Notes under the pieces: generated by a model
What the model saw: the letters and a program-made list of their open reading frames with translations, nothing else
Databases searched by the model: none
Told to the model about the DNA's origin: nothing
Translations under genes and position numbers: made by a program
Part shown: in pieces, positions 46,461 to 55,550 of the stretch
Layout: every line of letters starts with the position of its first letter
Numbering within the stretch: the first letter of the stretch is position 1
From: Arachis hypogaea
Taxonomy: Eukaryota > Streptophyta > Magnoliopsida > Fabales > Fabaceae
Reading direction: 5' to 3'
NCBI RefSeq assembly: GCF_003086295.3
Contig: NC_092044.1
Span: 72,654,528-72,718,527, forward strand
DNA: 64,000 bases

Positions 46461-46567
46461 AGTCATTAGCAGGTTATATGTTTTATTTCTACAGAGGCAA
46501 TTATCAAAATTGAAGGAATTCACAGAGTTACAGAAGGATTCAGTGCAAAAAGCAGAGAAAAAGAGCT

Positions 46568-46835
46568 TACTGGCGAAAAAACGCCAGTAAGGGGCATTTT
46601 GGGCGTTAAACGCCAGAATGGGGACCATTCTGGGCGTTTAACGCCAGTAAGGGTGCCATTTTGGGCGTTAAACGCCAGAATGGGCACCATTCTGGGCGTT
46701 TAACGCCAGGTGTGCAGCATCCTGGGCGTTTAGCAAAACGCCCAGTGACAAAGGGAATTCTGGCGTTTAACGCCAGCCAGGGCACCTGGCTGGGCGTTAA
46801 ACGCCCACAATGGCTAGCAATTGGGCGTTAAACGC
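46568..46835 (+). repeat. Array of GGCGTTTAACGCC palindromes in element H
   Basis: About nine palindromes occur in 270 bases, spaced roughly 25-35 bases apart: GGGCGTTAAACGCCAG, TGGGCGTTTAACGCCAG, TGGGCGTTAAACGCCCA and variants. Each can form a stem of 6-8 bp. Spacers are similar (for example AATGGG.ACCATTCTGGG), so the array is a degenerate minisatellite. Confidence 0.88.
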
Positions 46836-47172
46836 CAGAAAGGTGGGGGACTGAGATTTTGCTTTCCAATCAATTTTTTTCAAATTTTCCTTTTTTTTTT
46901 TGACCCATACTTTTCTACATAAACACATTTCAACCTTTCATCATTCATCTTCAAATCTTCAAAAATTAAAATCATTCTTCAAATCTCTCTCAAATCCTTC
47001 CCAAATCTTATTCAAAAACTCACCCTTCTCTCAATTTCTTTCCATATCTTCTCAAATCTCCTTCCAAATTTTCGAAATCTCTCCTTCCCCCCCTTAGAAA
47101 AACACGTTCAGCTTCCCTTTTCCCCCACACCATTCGAATTTGCTCTTCTCCTCTCTCTCTTCTTTCCTTTCT
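46836..47172 (+). other. Leader of the third ORF of element H
   Basis: This pyrimidine-rich (T and C) untranslated stretch includes a poly-T run at 46890-46901. It lacks a recognisable gene; the short open frame at 46900-47097 has Ser/Phe/His low complexity. Confidence 0.5.
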
Positions 47173-47192
47173 TTTGCTTGAGGACAAGCAAA
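47173..47192 (+). promoter_or_regulatory. Internal stem-loop of element H upstream of the third ORF
   Basis: TTTGCTTG-AGGA-CAAGCAAA forms a perfect 8-bp stem. It is followed five bases later by AAGTTTGGTGTGC. It repeats the composite at the 3' LTR border (50789-50826) and lies 54 bases before the ATG at 47247. Confidence 0.7.
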
Positions 47193-47246
47193 CCTCTAAG
47201 TTTGGTGTGCTTTTCCGTGATCACTAAGCCAAGATTCATCAAGATC

Positions 47247-48359
47247 ATGGCTCCTAAGGGAAAACAAACCAATTTAAGAGGAAAGAAAGAGAATAATCCA
47301 AAGAATCTTTGGAATCAAGAGAAGTTCTTAACCAAAGAACATGAAGACCATTATCACAAAATAATGGGTCTGAGGTCAGTGATCCCGAAAGTTAAATTTG
47401 ATCTGAAAGAAGATGAATATCCGGGGATCCAAGAGCAAATTCGAAACAGAGGATGGGAAGTTCTAACCAATCCTGAGATAAAGGTTGGAAGAAATATGGT
47501 TCAGGAATTCTACTCAAATCTGTAGCTAACAGATAAGCAGAGAATGATTGGAACTGCTTTCCATACTTACAGAACCATGGTCAGAGGGAAAGTTATCTAC
47601 TTTCATCTGGACAAAATAAGAGAAATCTTCAAATTGCCTCAACTGCAAGATGATCCTGAATCCTTTAATAGGAGAATGGTGAGAGCAGATAAAAGGTTGG
47701 ATCAAGTTCTAGAGGACATATGCCTCCCTGGAACTAAGTGGATAACCAATTCAAAGGGTATCCCAAACCAACTCAAGAGGGGAGACCTCAAACCAATTGC
47801 AAGAGGTTGGCTAGACTTTATTGGGCATTTCATATTGCCCACTAGCAACCGTTCTGAGGTCACTATCAAGAGAGCAGTGATGATTCATTGCATTATGCTT
47901 GGAAAAGAAGTGGAGGTTCATCATCTGATTTCTTGTGAGATCTACACAATTGCAAATAAGAATTCCACTGAAGCTAAACTGGCTTACCCAAGCTTGATCT
48001 CCTTGCTCTGTAAAGAGGCTGGGGTAAAGATGGGAGTAGATGAATTCATACCCATTGAACATCCAATCACCAAGAAGTCAATGGAAGGACAAATGCAAGA
48101 CAACTCTATCAAGAGGAAGGCGCAGGAATTCCTCCCTGAATTCCCTAAAATTGACTACTGGACCAGCCTAGAAGCATCTATCACCAAGTTACAAGAAACT
48201 ATGGAGCAACTGAAGGAAGAACAGCAGAATCAGAACTGCATGCTCTGCAAATTGCTGAAGGAACAAGGAAAGCAGGGGCGTGAACTCCAAGAGTTGAAAC
48301 ACCAAAAGCTCTCCTCTCAAGTTGAGGGAGCATCCACTTCTCAAAATCAAGGTTGTTGA
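47247..48359 (+). pseudogene. Third ORF of element H (plant-transposon-protein-like)
   Basis: ATG at 47247 (MAPKGKQTNLRGKK) opens a frame of 370 codons, broken once by TAG at 47523 and continuing in frame to TGA at 48357. The N-terminus is strongly basic. The middle (GLRSVIPKVKF, VLTNPEIKVGRNMVQEFY, then LPGTKWITNSKGIPNQL and GWLDFIGHFILPTSNRSEVT) resembles the domain I know as 'putative plant transposon protein'. The last ~90 residues form a likely coiled coil (EASITKLQETMEQLKEEQQN). Athila elements carry an extra ORF after pol, often called env-like. No signal peptide or membrane segment is visible here, so an envelope role is not supported. Function unknown. Confidence 0.72.
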
Positions 48360-48860
48360 GTCCTAACTCTGTGATAACCTCTATCATTAGGAGCCTATTT
48401 AAATTTTTGTTTTCTATTCCTACTAGTCTTATCTTATATCTATTTTTGAGTCTTGTTCTTAATTCATAATTAATAAAATTTAAAATTCATGTCTTAAAGC
48501 TATGAATGTCCTATGAATCCATCACCTCTCTTAAATGAAAAATGCTTTAATCACAAAAGAACAAGAAGTACAGGATTTCGAATTTATCCTTGAAACTAGT
48601 TGAATTAGTTTGATGTGGTGACAATACTTTTTGTTTTCCGAATGAATGCTTGAACAGTGCATATGTCTTTTGAATTTGTTGTTTTGAGAATGTTAAAATT
48701 GTTGGCTCTTGAAAGAATGAGGGAAAAAGAGAACTGTTATTGAGGATCTGAAAAATCATCAGATTGATTCTTGAAGCAAGAAAAAGCAGTGATTCAAAAA
48801 AAAAAACGAAAAAAAAGAGAGAAGAAATATAAAAAAAAAGAAAGAAATAAAGTTGTGACC
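48360..48860 (+). other. 3' region of element H up to solo LTR K
   Basis: This non-coding sequence has an A-rich tract at 48787-48852. It ends with TGACC, one copy of the target duplication of LTR K. Element sequence continues at 50386. Confidence 0.6.
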
Positions 48861-50385
48861 TGGTGCACGAATTTGTAATCCGTACAACTAACCAGCAAGT
48901 GCACTGGGTCGTCCAAGTAATACCTTACGTGAGTAAGGGTCGATCCCACGGAGATTATTGGTTTGAAGCAATCTATGTTTATTTTATTATTCTTAGTCAG
49001 GATATTAATTAAAGTTATCAGTTGGAATTATTAGATTGGAAAAATAAAAGAGAATAATAGCGTTACTTGTTGTGCAGTAATGAGAAATATGTTGGAGTTT
49101 TGGAGATGCTTTGTCCTCTGACTTCAACTCTTCCTTGAAATCCTTCTCCACACGCAAAGTCCCTTCCATGGCAAGCTCTATGTAGGGTGTCACCGTTGTC
49201 AATGGCTACTTCCCATCCTCTCAGTGAAAATGTTCCTATGCTCTGTCACAGCACGGCTAATCATCTGTCGGTTCTCAATCAGGTTGGAATAGAATCCATT
49301 GATTCTTTTGCGTCTGTCACTAACGCCCAGCCTTCAGGAGTTTGAAGCTCGTCACAGCCATTCAATCCCAGAATCCTACTCGGAATACCACAGACAAGGT
49401 TTAGACTTTCTGGATCCTCATGAATGCCGCCATCAATCCGGCTTATACCACGAAGATTCTGATTAAGGAATCTAAGAGATACTCATTCAATCTGATGTAG
49501 AATGGAGGTGGTTGTCAGGCACACGTTCATGGATTGAGAAAGGTGATGAGTGTCACGGATCATCACCTTCTCCATAATTAAGCGCGAATGAACATCTTAG
49601 ATAAGAACAAGCGTGTTTGAATGGAAAACAAATGAATTGTATTAAATCATCGAGAAGCCGCAGAGCTCCTCACCCCCAACAATGGAGTTTAGAGACTCAT
49701 GCCGTCAAAAAGTATGTAATTCAGATCTGAAAATGTCATGAGGTACAAGATAAGTCTCTAAAAGTTGTTTAAATAGTAAACTAGTAACCTAGGTTTACAG
49801 AAAATGAGTAAACTAAGATAATTGGTGCAGAAATCCACTTCTGGGGCCCACTTGGTGTGTGCTGGGGCTGGAACTAAAGCTATCCACGAGTTGAGGCCTT
49901 TCTTGGAGTTGAACTCCAAGTTATAACGTGTTTTGGGCGTTCAACTCCGGATTATGACGTTTTTCTGGCGTTTAACTCCAGACAGCAGCATGTACTTGGC
50001 GTTCAACGCCAAGTTACGTCGTCTTTCTTCGCGCAAAATATGGACTATTATATATTGCTGGAAAGCCCTGGATGTCTACTTTCCAACGCCGTTGAGAGCG
50101 CGCCAATGGGACTCCTATAGCTCCAGAAAATTCATTTCGAGTGAAGGGAGGTCAGGATCCAACAGCATCAGTAGTCCTTTTTCAGCCTAACTCAGATTTT
50201 TGCTCAGCTCCCTCAATTTCAGCCAGAAAATACCTAAAATCACAGAAAAACACACAAACTCATAGTAAAGTCCAGAAATATGATTTTTGCCTAAAAACTA
50301 ATATTATTCTACTAAAAACTAATTAAAACATGCTAAAATCTACATGAAATTACCCCCAAAAAGCGTATAAAATATCCGCTCATCA
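48861..50385 (-). mobile_element. Solo LTR K, TGATGAGCGG family, antisense to element H
   Basis: The complete 1525-bp LTR (TGGTGCACG at 48861 to CCGCTCATCA at 50385) is flanked by the perfect duplication TGACC (48856-48860 and 50386-50390). It carries the family hairpin CCTTAC-GTGA-GTAAGG near 48923 and the GGAAAG...CTTTCC module at about 50045-50130. It lies opposite in orientation to H's own 3' LTR, only 441 bp away. Confidence 0.94.
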
Positions 50386-50390
50386 TGACC

Positions 50391-50788
50391 CAAGGCAAAA
50401 AGAGTGTGCTTAAGAACCCTGGACACCTCTAATTGGGGACTCTAGCAAAGTTGGGTCCTAATCTGAAAAGGTTCACCCAAGTATGTGTCTGTGGCATGTA
50501 TGTATCCGGTGGTAATACTGGATGACAAAGTGCTTTGGGCCACAGCCAAGACTCATGGCATAGCTATGTTCAAGAATCATTATACTTAACTAGGAGAATC
50601 AATAACATTATCTGAGTTCTGAGTTCCTATAGATGCCAATCATTCTGAACTTCAAAGGATAAAGTGAGGTGCCAAAACTGTTCGGAAGCAAAAAGCTACT
50701 AGTCCCGCTCATCTAATTGGAGCTGAGTTTCCTTGATATTTTGGAGTCTATAGTATATTCTCTTCTTTTTATCCTATTTTGATTTTTA
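50391..50788 (+). other. 3' untranslated region of element H after LTR K
   Basis: No coding region is seen. It resembles, in opposite orientation, parts of the 3' region of element E near 37480-37800 (for example a TACATACATGCC-like and a GTGGTAATACTGG-like segment). Confidence 0.5.
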
Positions 50789-50826
50789 GTTGCTTGGGGA
50801 CAAGCAACAATTTAAGTTTGGTGTTG
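50789..50826 (+). promoter_or_regulatory. Stem-loop and border signal at the 3' LTR of element H
   Basis: GTTGCTTG-GGGA-CAAGCAAC forms a perfect 8-bp stem. It is followed by AATTT and AAGTTTGGTGTTG, which abuts the LTR terminus at 50827. No classical polypurine tract is present; the only purine-rich run is the loop GGGGA plus flanking bases. By position this composite should serve plus-strand DNA priming. Confidence 0.72.
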
Positions 50827-52348
50827 TGATGAGCGGATAATTTATACGCTTTTTGGCATTGTTTTTAGTATGTTTTTAGTATATTTTAATTAGTTTTTAG
50901 TATACTTTTAGTAGTTTTTAGTTAAAATTCACTTTTCTGGACTTTACTATGAGTTTGTGTGTTTTTCTGTGATTTCAGGTATTTTCTGGCTGAAATTGAG
51001 GGTCCTGAGCAAAAATCTAATTCAGAGGCTAAAAAGGACTGCAGATGCTGTTGGATTCTGACCTCCCTGCACTCGAAGTGAATTTTCTGGAGCTACAGAA
51101 GCTCAATTGGCGCGCTCTCAATGGCGTTGGAAACTAGACATCCTGGGGTTTCCAGCAATGTATAATAGTCCATACTTTGCCCGAGATTTGATGGCCCAAA
51201 CCGGCGTTGCAAATCAGCTTCAGAATTCCCAGCGTTTAACGCTGGAACTGGCATAAAAATTGGAGTTAAACGCCCAAACTCGCATAAAAGCTGGCGTTTA
51301 ACTCCAGAAAAAGTCTCTACACATGAAAGCTTCAATGCTCAGCCCAAGCACACACTAAGTGGACCCAGAAGTGGATTTTTACGTCATTTACTCATTTCTG
51401 TATACCCTAGGTTACTAGTTCACTATTAATAGGATCTTTTGACATTGTATCTGTACCTCATGACACTTTACACGTTTATTTGTGTACCTTCCACGGCATG
51501 AGTCTCTAAACCCCATGGTTGGGGTTGAGGAGCTCTGCTGTGTTTTGATGGATTAAGGCAATTACTACTGTTTTTCATTCAATCATGCTTGCTTCCATTC
51601 TAAGATATTACTTGTTCTTAAACCGGATGAATGTGATGATCCGTGACACTCATCATCATTCTCAACTATGAACGTGTGCCTGACAACCATCTCCGTTCTA
51701 CCCTAGATTAAGTAGATATCTCTTGGATTCTTTAATCAGAATCTTCGTGGTATAAGCTAGAACTGATGGCGGAATTCAAGAGAATCCGGAAGGTCTAAAC
51801 CTTGTCTGTGGTATTCTGAGTAGGATTCAATGATTGAATGACTGTGACGAGCTTCAAACTCCTGAGGGCTGGGCGTTAGTGACAGACGCAAAAGAATCAC
51901 TGGATTCTATTCCAATCTGATTGAGAACCGACAGATGGATAGCCGTGCCGTGACAGGGTGCGTTGAACATTTCCACTGAGAGGATGGGAGGTAGCCACTG
52001 ACAACGGTGAAACCCTTGCATACAGCTTGCCATGGAAGGAGCCTTGCGTGCTTGAAGAAGAAGACAGTAGAAAAGCAGAGATTCAGAAGATGGAGCATCT
52101 CCAAAACCTCAACCTGTTCCCCATTACTGCAAAACAAGTACTTATTTCATGTTCTTTTACTTTTCACAATCAATCTTGATAATTATTGATATCCTGACTA
52201 AGATTTACAAGATAACCATAGCTTGCTTCAAGCCGACAATCTCCGTGGGATCGACCCTTACTCGCGTAAGGTATTACTTGGACGACCCAGTGCACTTGCT
52301 GGTTAGTTGTGCGGGGTTGCAAAAGTGTGATTGCAATTTCGTGCACCA
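50827..52348 (+). mobile_element. 3' LTR of element H
   Basis: Its length equals that of the 5' LTR (1522 bp), with about 23 substitutions and no indels noticed by eye. It ends CGTGCACCA at 52348, followed by the CTTTC target copy and the integrase codons of element E. Confidence 0.93.
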
Positions 52349-52353
52349 CTTTC

Positions 52354-53899
52354 CCATAAACCAATTGGTATGGTGACATCCCTATAGGGGTCTTGAAAGT
52401 TGTCCTGTATGCCCATAGAGCATCATCAAGCTTCCTTGCCCAATCTTTTCTAGAGGTGCTCACTGTTCTTTGCGGGATTCTTTTCAGTTCCCTATTGGAG
52501 ACCTCAGCTTGCCTATTTGTCTATGGATGATATGGAGTTGCTACTCTGTGGTGAACACCATAACAGTATAGTAAGGAGTCAAGTTGTCTGTTACAGAAAT
52601 GACTGCCTCCATCACTAATCAGTCTCTTTGGGACACCAAACCTGCTAAAGATGTATTTCTGAAGAAACTTCATCACTACTCGAGTATCATTAATGGGTGA
52701 TGCGACTGCCTCAACCTATTTAGACACGTAATTCACTGCCACAAGGATGTTATCCTTTGAATATGAAGGTGGAGATGGTCCCATGAAGTCTATACCCCAT
52801 ACATCAAACAGCTCAACCTCTAGGATCCTTACTGAAGCATGTCATGACTATGAGGGAGATTGCCAGCCTTTTGGCAATTATCACAATTATATACAAACTG
52901 TCCGGCATCCTTGAAGAGTGTTGGCAAGTAGAAACCACTTTGAAGAACTTTTGTGGCTGTCTGCTCACCTCCGAAGTGTCCTCCACAGTCTGAGCCATGG
53001 CAATGTCATAAGATCTTCTATGCCTCTTCTTCAGATACACAACGGCAAATTATTCCATCTGAGCATCTCTTGAAAAGATATGGTTCATCCAACAAGTAGT
53101 GCTTTGAATCATACATAAGCTTCTGAGCTTGCTGTCTACTGTATTCTTCTGGGATGAATCTTATGGCCTTGTAATTTGTAATGTCTGCAAACCAAGGTGC
53201 TATCCTAATTGCAAAGAGTTGCTCATCAGAAAAGGTTTCGGATACCTTAATAGATGGAGGTGATGTCCCTGCTATTGGTTCAATCTGAGACAAGTGGTCA
53301 GCCACTTGATTTTATGATCCTTTTTTGTCTCTAATTTCTATGTCAATCTTTTATAGGAGTAACACCCATCTTATCAGCCTTGGCTTAGAATCCTGCTTGG
53401 TGAGAAGATATTTGAGAGCAGCATGGTTAGCATAGATAATGACCTTAGATCCTATCAAATAAGATCTGAACTTATCAATAGCATAAACCACTGCTAGTAA
53501 TTCCTTTTCTGTGGTGGTGTAATTCCTCTGTGCGTCATTTAGAACATGACTGGCATAAAAAATGACATGCAGGAGCTTATCATGTCTCTGTCCCAGGACT
53601 ACGCTAATGGCATGGTCACTCGCATCACACATCAATTCGAATGGCAAGTTCCAATTGGGTGTAGAAAAGATGGGTGCAGTGATAAGCTTGGCTTTCAGAG
53701 TTTCAAAGGCATGCAGGCACTCTTTGGTAAAGACAAAAGGAGTGTTAGTGGCTAGGAGATTGCACAGGGGCTTTGCAATTTTAGAAAAATCTTTTATAAA
53801 CCTCTTGTAAAATCCTACATGTCCCAGGAAACCTCTGATTGCCTTAACATTAGTTGGTGGTGGTAATCTTTCAATTGCTTCCACCTTAGCTTGATCCAC
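52354..53899 (-). pseudogene. RT end, RNase H and integrase of element E, right of the H insertion
   Basis: The minus strand begins at 53899 with [31 protein letters not shown] sequence (RT connection), then RNase H ([40 protein letters not shown], where Asp of the usual YTDHA has become Asn). The integrase follows with SDGGSHFCN and [11 protein letters not shown]; the segment ends in YQLVYGK at the H insertion. RT fingers/palm, protease and gag are missing because element F interrupts the frame at 53899. Stops and frameshifts are present (for example the TAG in the ATPYHP region near 52530). Confidence 0.87.
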
Positions 53900-55523
53900 T
53901 GATGAGCGGATAATTTATACGCTTTTTAGCTTTGTTCTTAGGTAGTTTTTAATAGGATATAGTTACTTTTAGGGATGTTTTCATTAGTTTTTATGCTAAA
54001 TTCACATTTCTATACTTTACTATGAGTTTGTGTGTTTTTCTATGATTTCAAGTATTTTCTGCCTGAAATTGAGGGACCTGAGCAAAACTCTGATAAAAGG
54101 CTGACAAAGGACTGCTGATGCTGTTGGATTCTGACCTCCCTGCACTCGAAATGGATTTTCTGGAGTTACAGAACTCCACTTAGCGCGCTCTCAACGGCAT
54201 TGGAAAGTAGACAACCAGAGCTTTCCAGCAATATATAATAGTTTATACTTTATTTGTGATTAGACGACGTAAACTGGCGCTCAACGCCAGTTCCATGCTG
54301 CAATCTGGAGTCAAACGCCAGAAACACGTCACGAACCAGAGTTGAACGCCAAAAACATGTTACAACTTGGCGTTCAACTCCAAAAGAAGCCTCTGCACAT
54401 GTAAAGCTTGAGCTCAGCCCAAGCACACACCAAGTGGGCCCCGGAAGTGGATTTCTGCATCAATTACTTACTTCTGTAAACCCTAGTAGCTAGTCTAGTA
54501 TAAATAGGACATTTTATTATTGTATTAGACATCCTGGATCCTGGATTGTATTTTTGATCCTGGGATCACGTTTTGGAGGCTAGCCATTCGGTCATGCCTG
54601 AACCTTCATCACTTATGTATTTTCAATGGTGGAGTTTCTACACACCATAGATTAAGGGTGTGGAGCTCTGTTGTACCTCGAGTTTCAATACAATTAGTAC
54701 TATCTTTTATTCAAATTCAATCTTATTTTTGTTCTAAGATATTACTCGTACTTCAATTTGATGGATGTGATGATCCGTGACACTCATCATCATCCGTCCC
54801 TATGAACGCGTGCCTGACAACCACTTCCGTTCTACAAGCGAAAGCTAGAGTGTGTATCTCTTGGATTCCTGATGTACGACGCATGGTTGCCCTCGAGCCT
54901 TCCATTCCATGAGATCAGAGTCTTTGTGGTATAAGCTAGAATTGATGGCGGCATTCATGAGAATCCGGAAAGTCTAAACCTTGTCTGTGGTATTCCGAGT
55001 AGGATTCCGGGATTGAATGACTGTGACGAGCTTCAAACTCGGGATTGTTGGGCGTGATGACAAACGCAAAAGAATCAAGGGATTCTATTCCGACATGATC
55101 GAGAACCGACAGATGATTAGTCGTGCCGTGACAGAGCATTTGGACCTTTTTCACTGAGAGGATGGGATGTAGACATTAACAACGGTGATGCCCTACATAC
55201 AGCTTGCCCTTCATATGCCTATCTGAAATTCCCATCGATGATCTACATAAGTATTTCTATCTTTATTTTCTGTTTATTTATTATTATTATTCGAAAACTC
55301 CATAACCATTTATTATCTGCCTGACTGAGATTTACAAGATGACCATAGCTTGCTTCATACCAACAATCTCCGTGGGATCGACCCTTACTCACGTAATGTT
55401 TATTACTTGGATGACCCAGTGCACTTGCTGGTTAGTTGTGCGAGGTTGTGAAGAAAGTGCTGAGTTAGTAAATGCGCACACCAAGTTGAATGCCATTATA
55501 AGAGATCACAATTTCGTGCACTA
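53900..55523 (+). mobile_element. 5' LTR of element F
   Basis: The 1624-bp LTR starts TGATGAGCGG and ends TTCGTGCACTA, and is followed by a decayed PBS. It belongs to the subgroup of the LTRs ending at 843 and 18553 (shared GGCTAGCCATTCGG at about 54578). Its hairpin has one mismatch (CCTTAC-TCAC-GTAATG, 55384-55399). The left flank TCCAC is the expected target copy, inside the RT gene of element E. Confidence 0.88.
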
Positions 55524-55529
55524 AGTTTT

Positions 55530-55550
55530 TGGCGCCATTGCCGAGATATG
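55530..55550 (+). other. PBS of element F, tRNA-Asp (decayed)
   Basis: TGGCGCCATTGCCGAGATATG lies six bases after the LTR. It matches the tRNA-Asp complement with about three changes, most of them G-to-A. Confidence 0.75.

Larger units (their letters stand above)
39394..52348 (+). mobile_element. Element H: near-complete Athila-like Ty3/gypsy retrotransposon
   Basis: Two LTRs of equal length (1522 bp) are flanked by the perfect target duplication CTTTC (39389-39393 and 52349-52353). In between are a tRNA-Asp PBS, leader, a gag-pol frame, a palindrome array, a third ORF and a stem-loop at the 3' LTR. A solo LTR of 1525 bp (48861-50385) is nested in the 3' part; without it and its target copy the element is about 11.4 kb. 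By eye the LTRs differ at about 23 of 1522 positions (about 1.5%), which points to a relatively recent insertion. It lies in the integrase gene of element E. It resembles abundant peanut elements of the FIDEL type; I do not assert the name. Confidence 0.93.

Noticed and set aside
47247..48359. Envelope gene of an Athila-type element
   Set aside because: No signal peptide, transmembrane segment or glycosylation-rich ectodomain is visible; the basic N-terminus and coiled coil do not fit.
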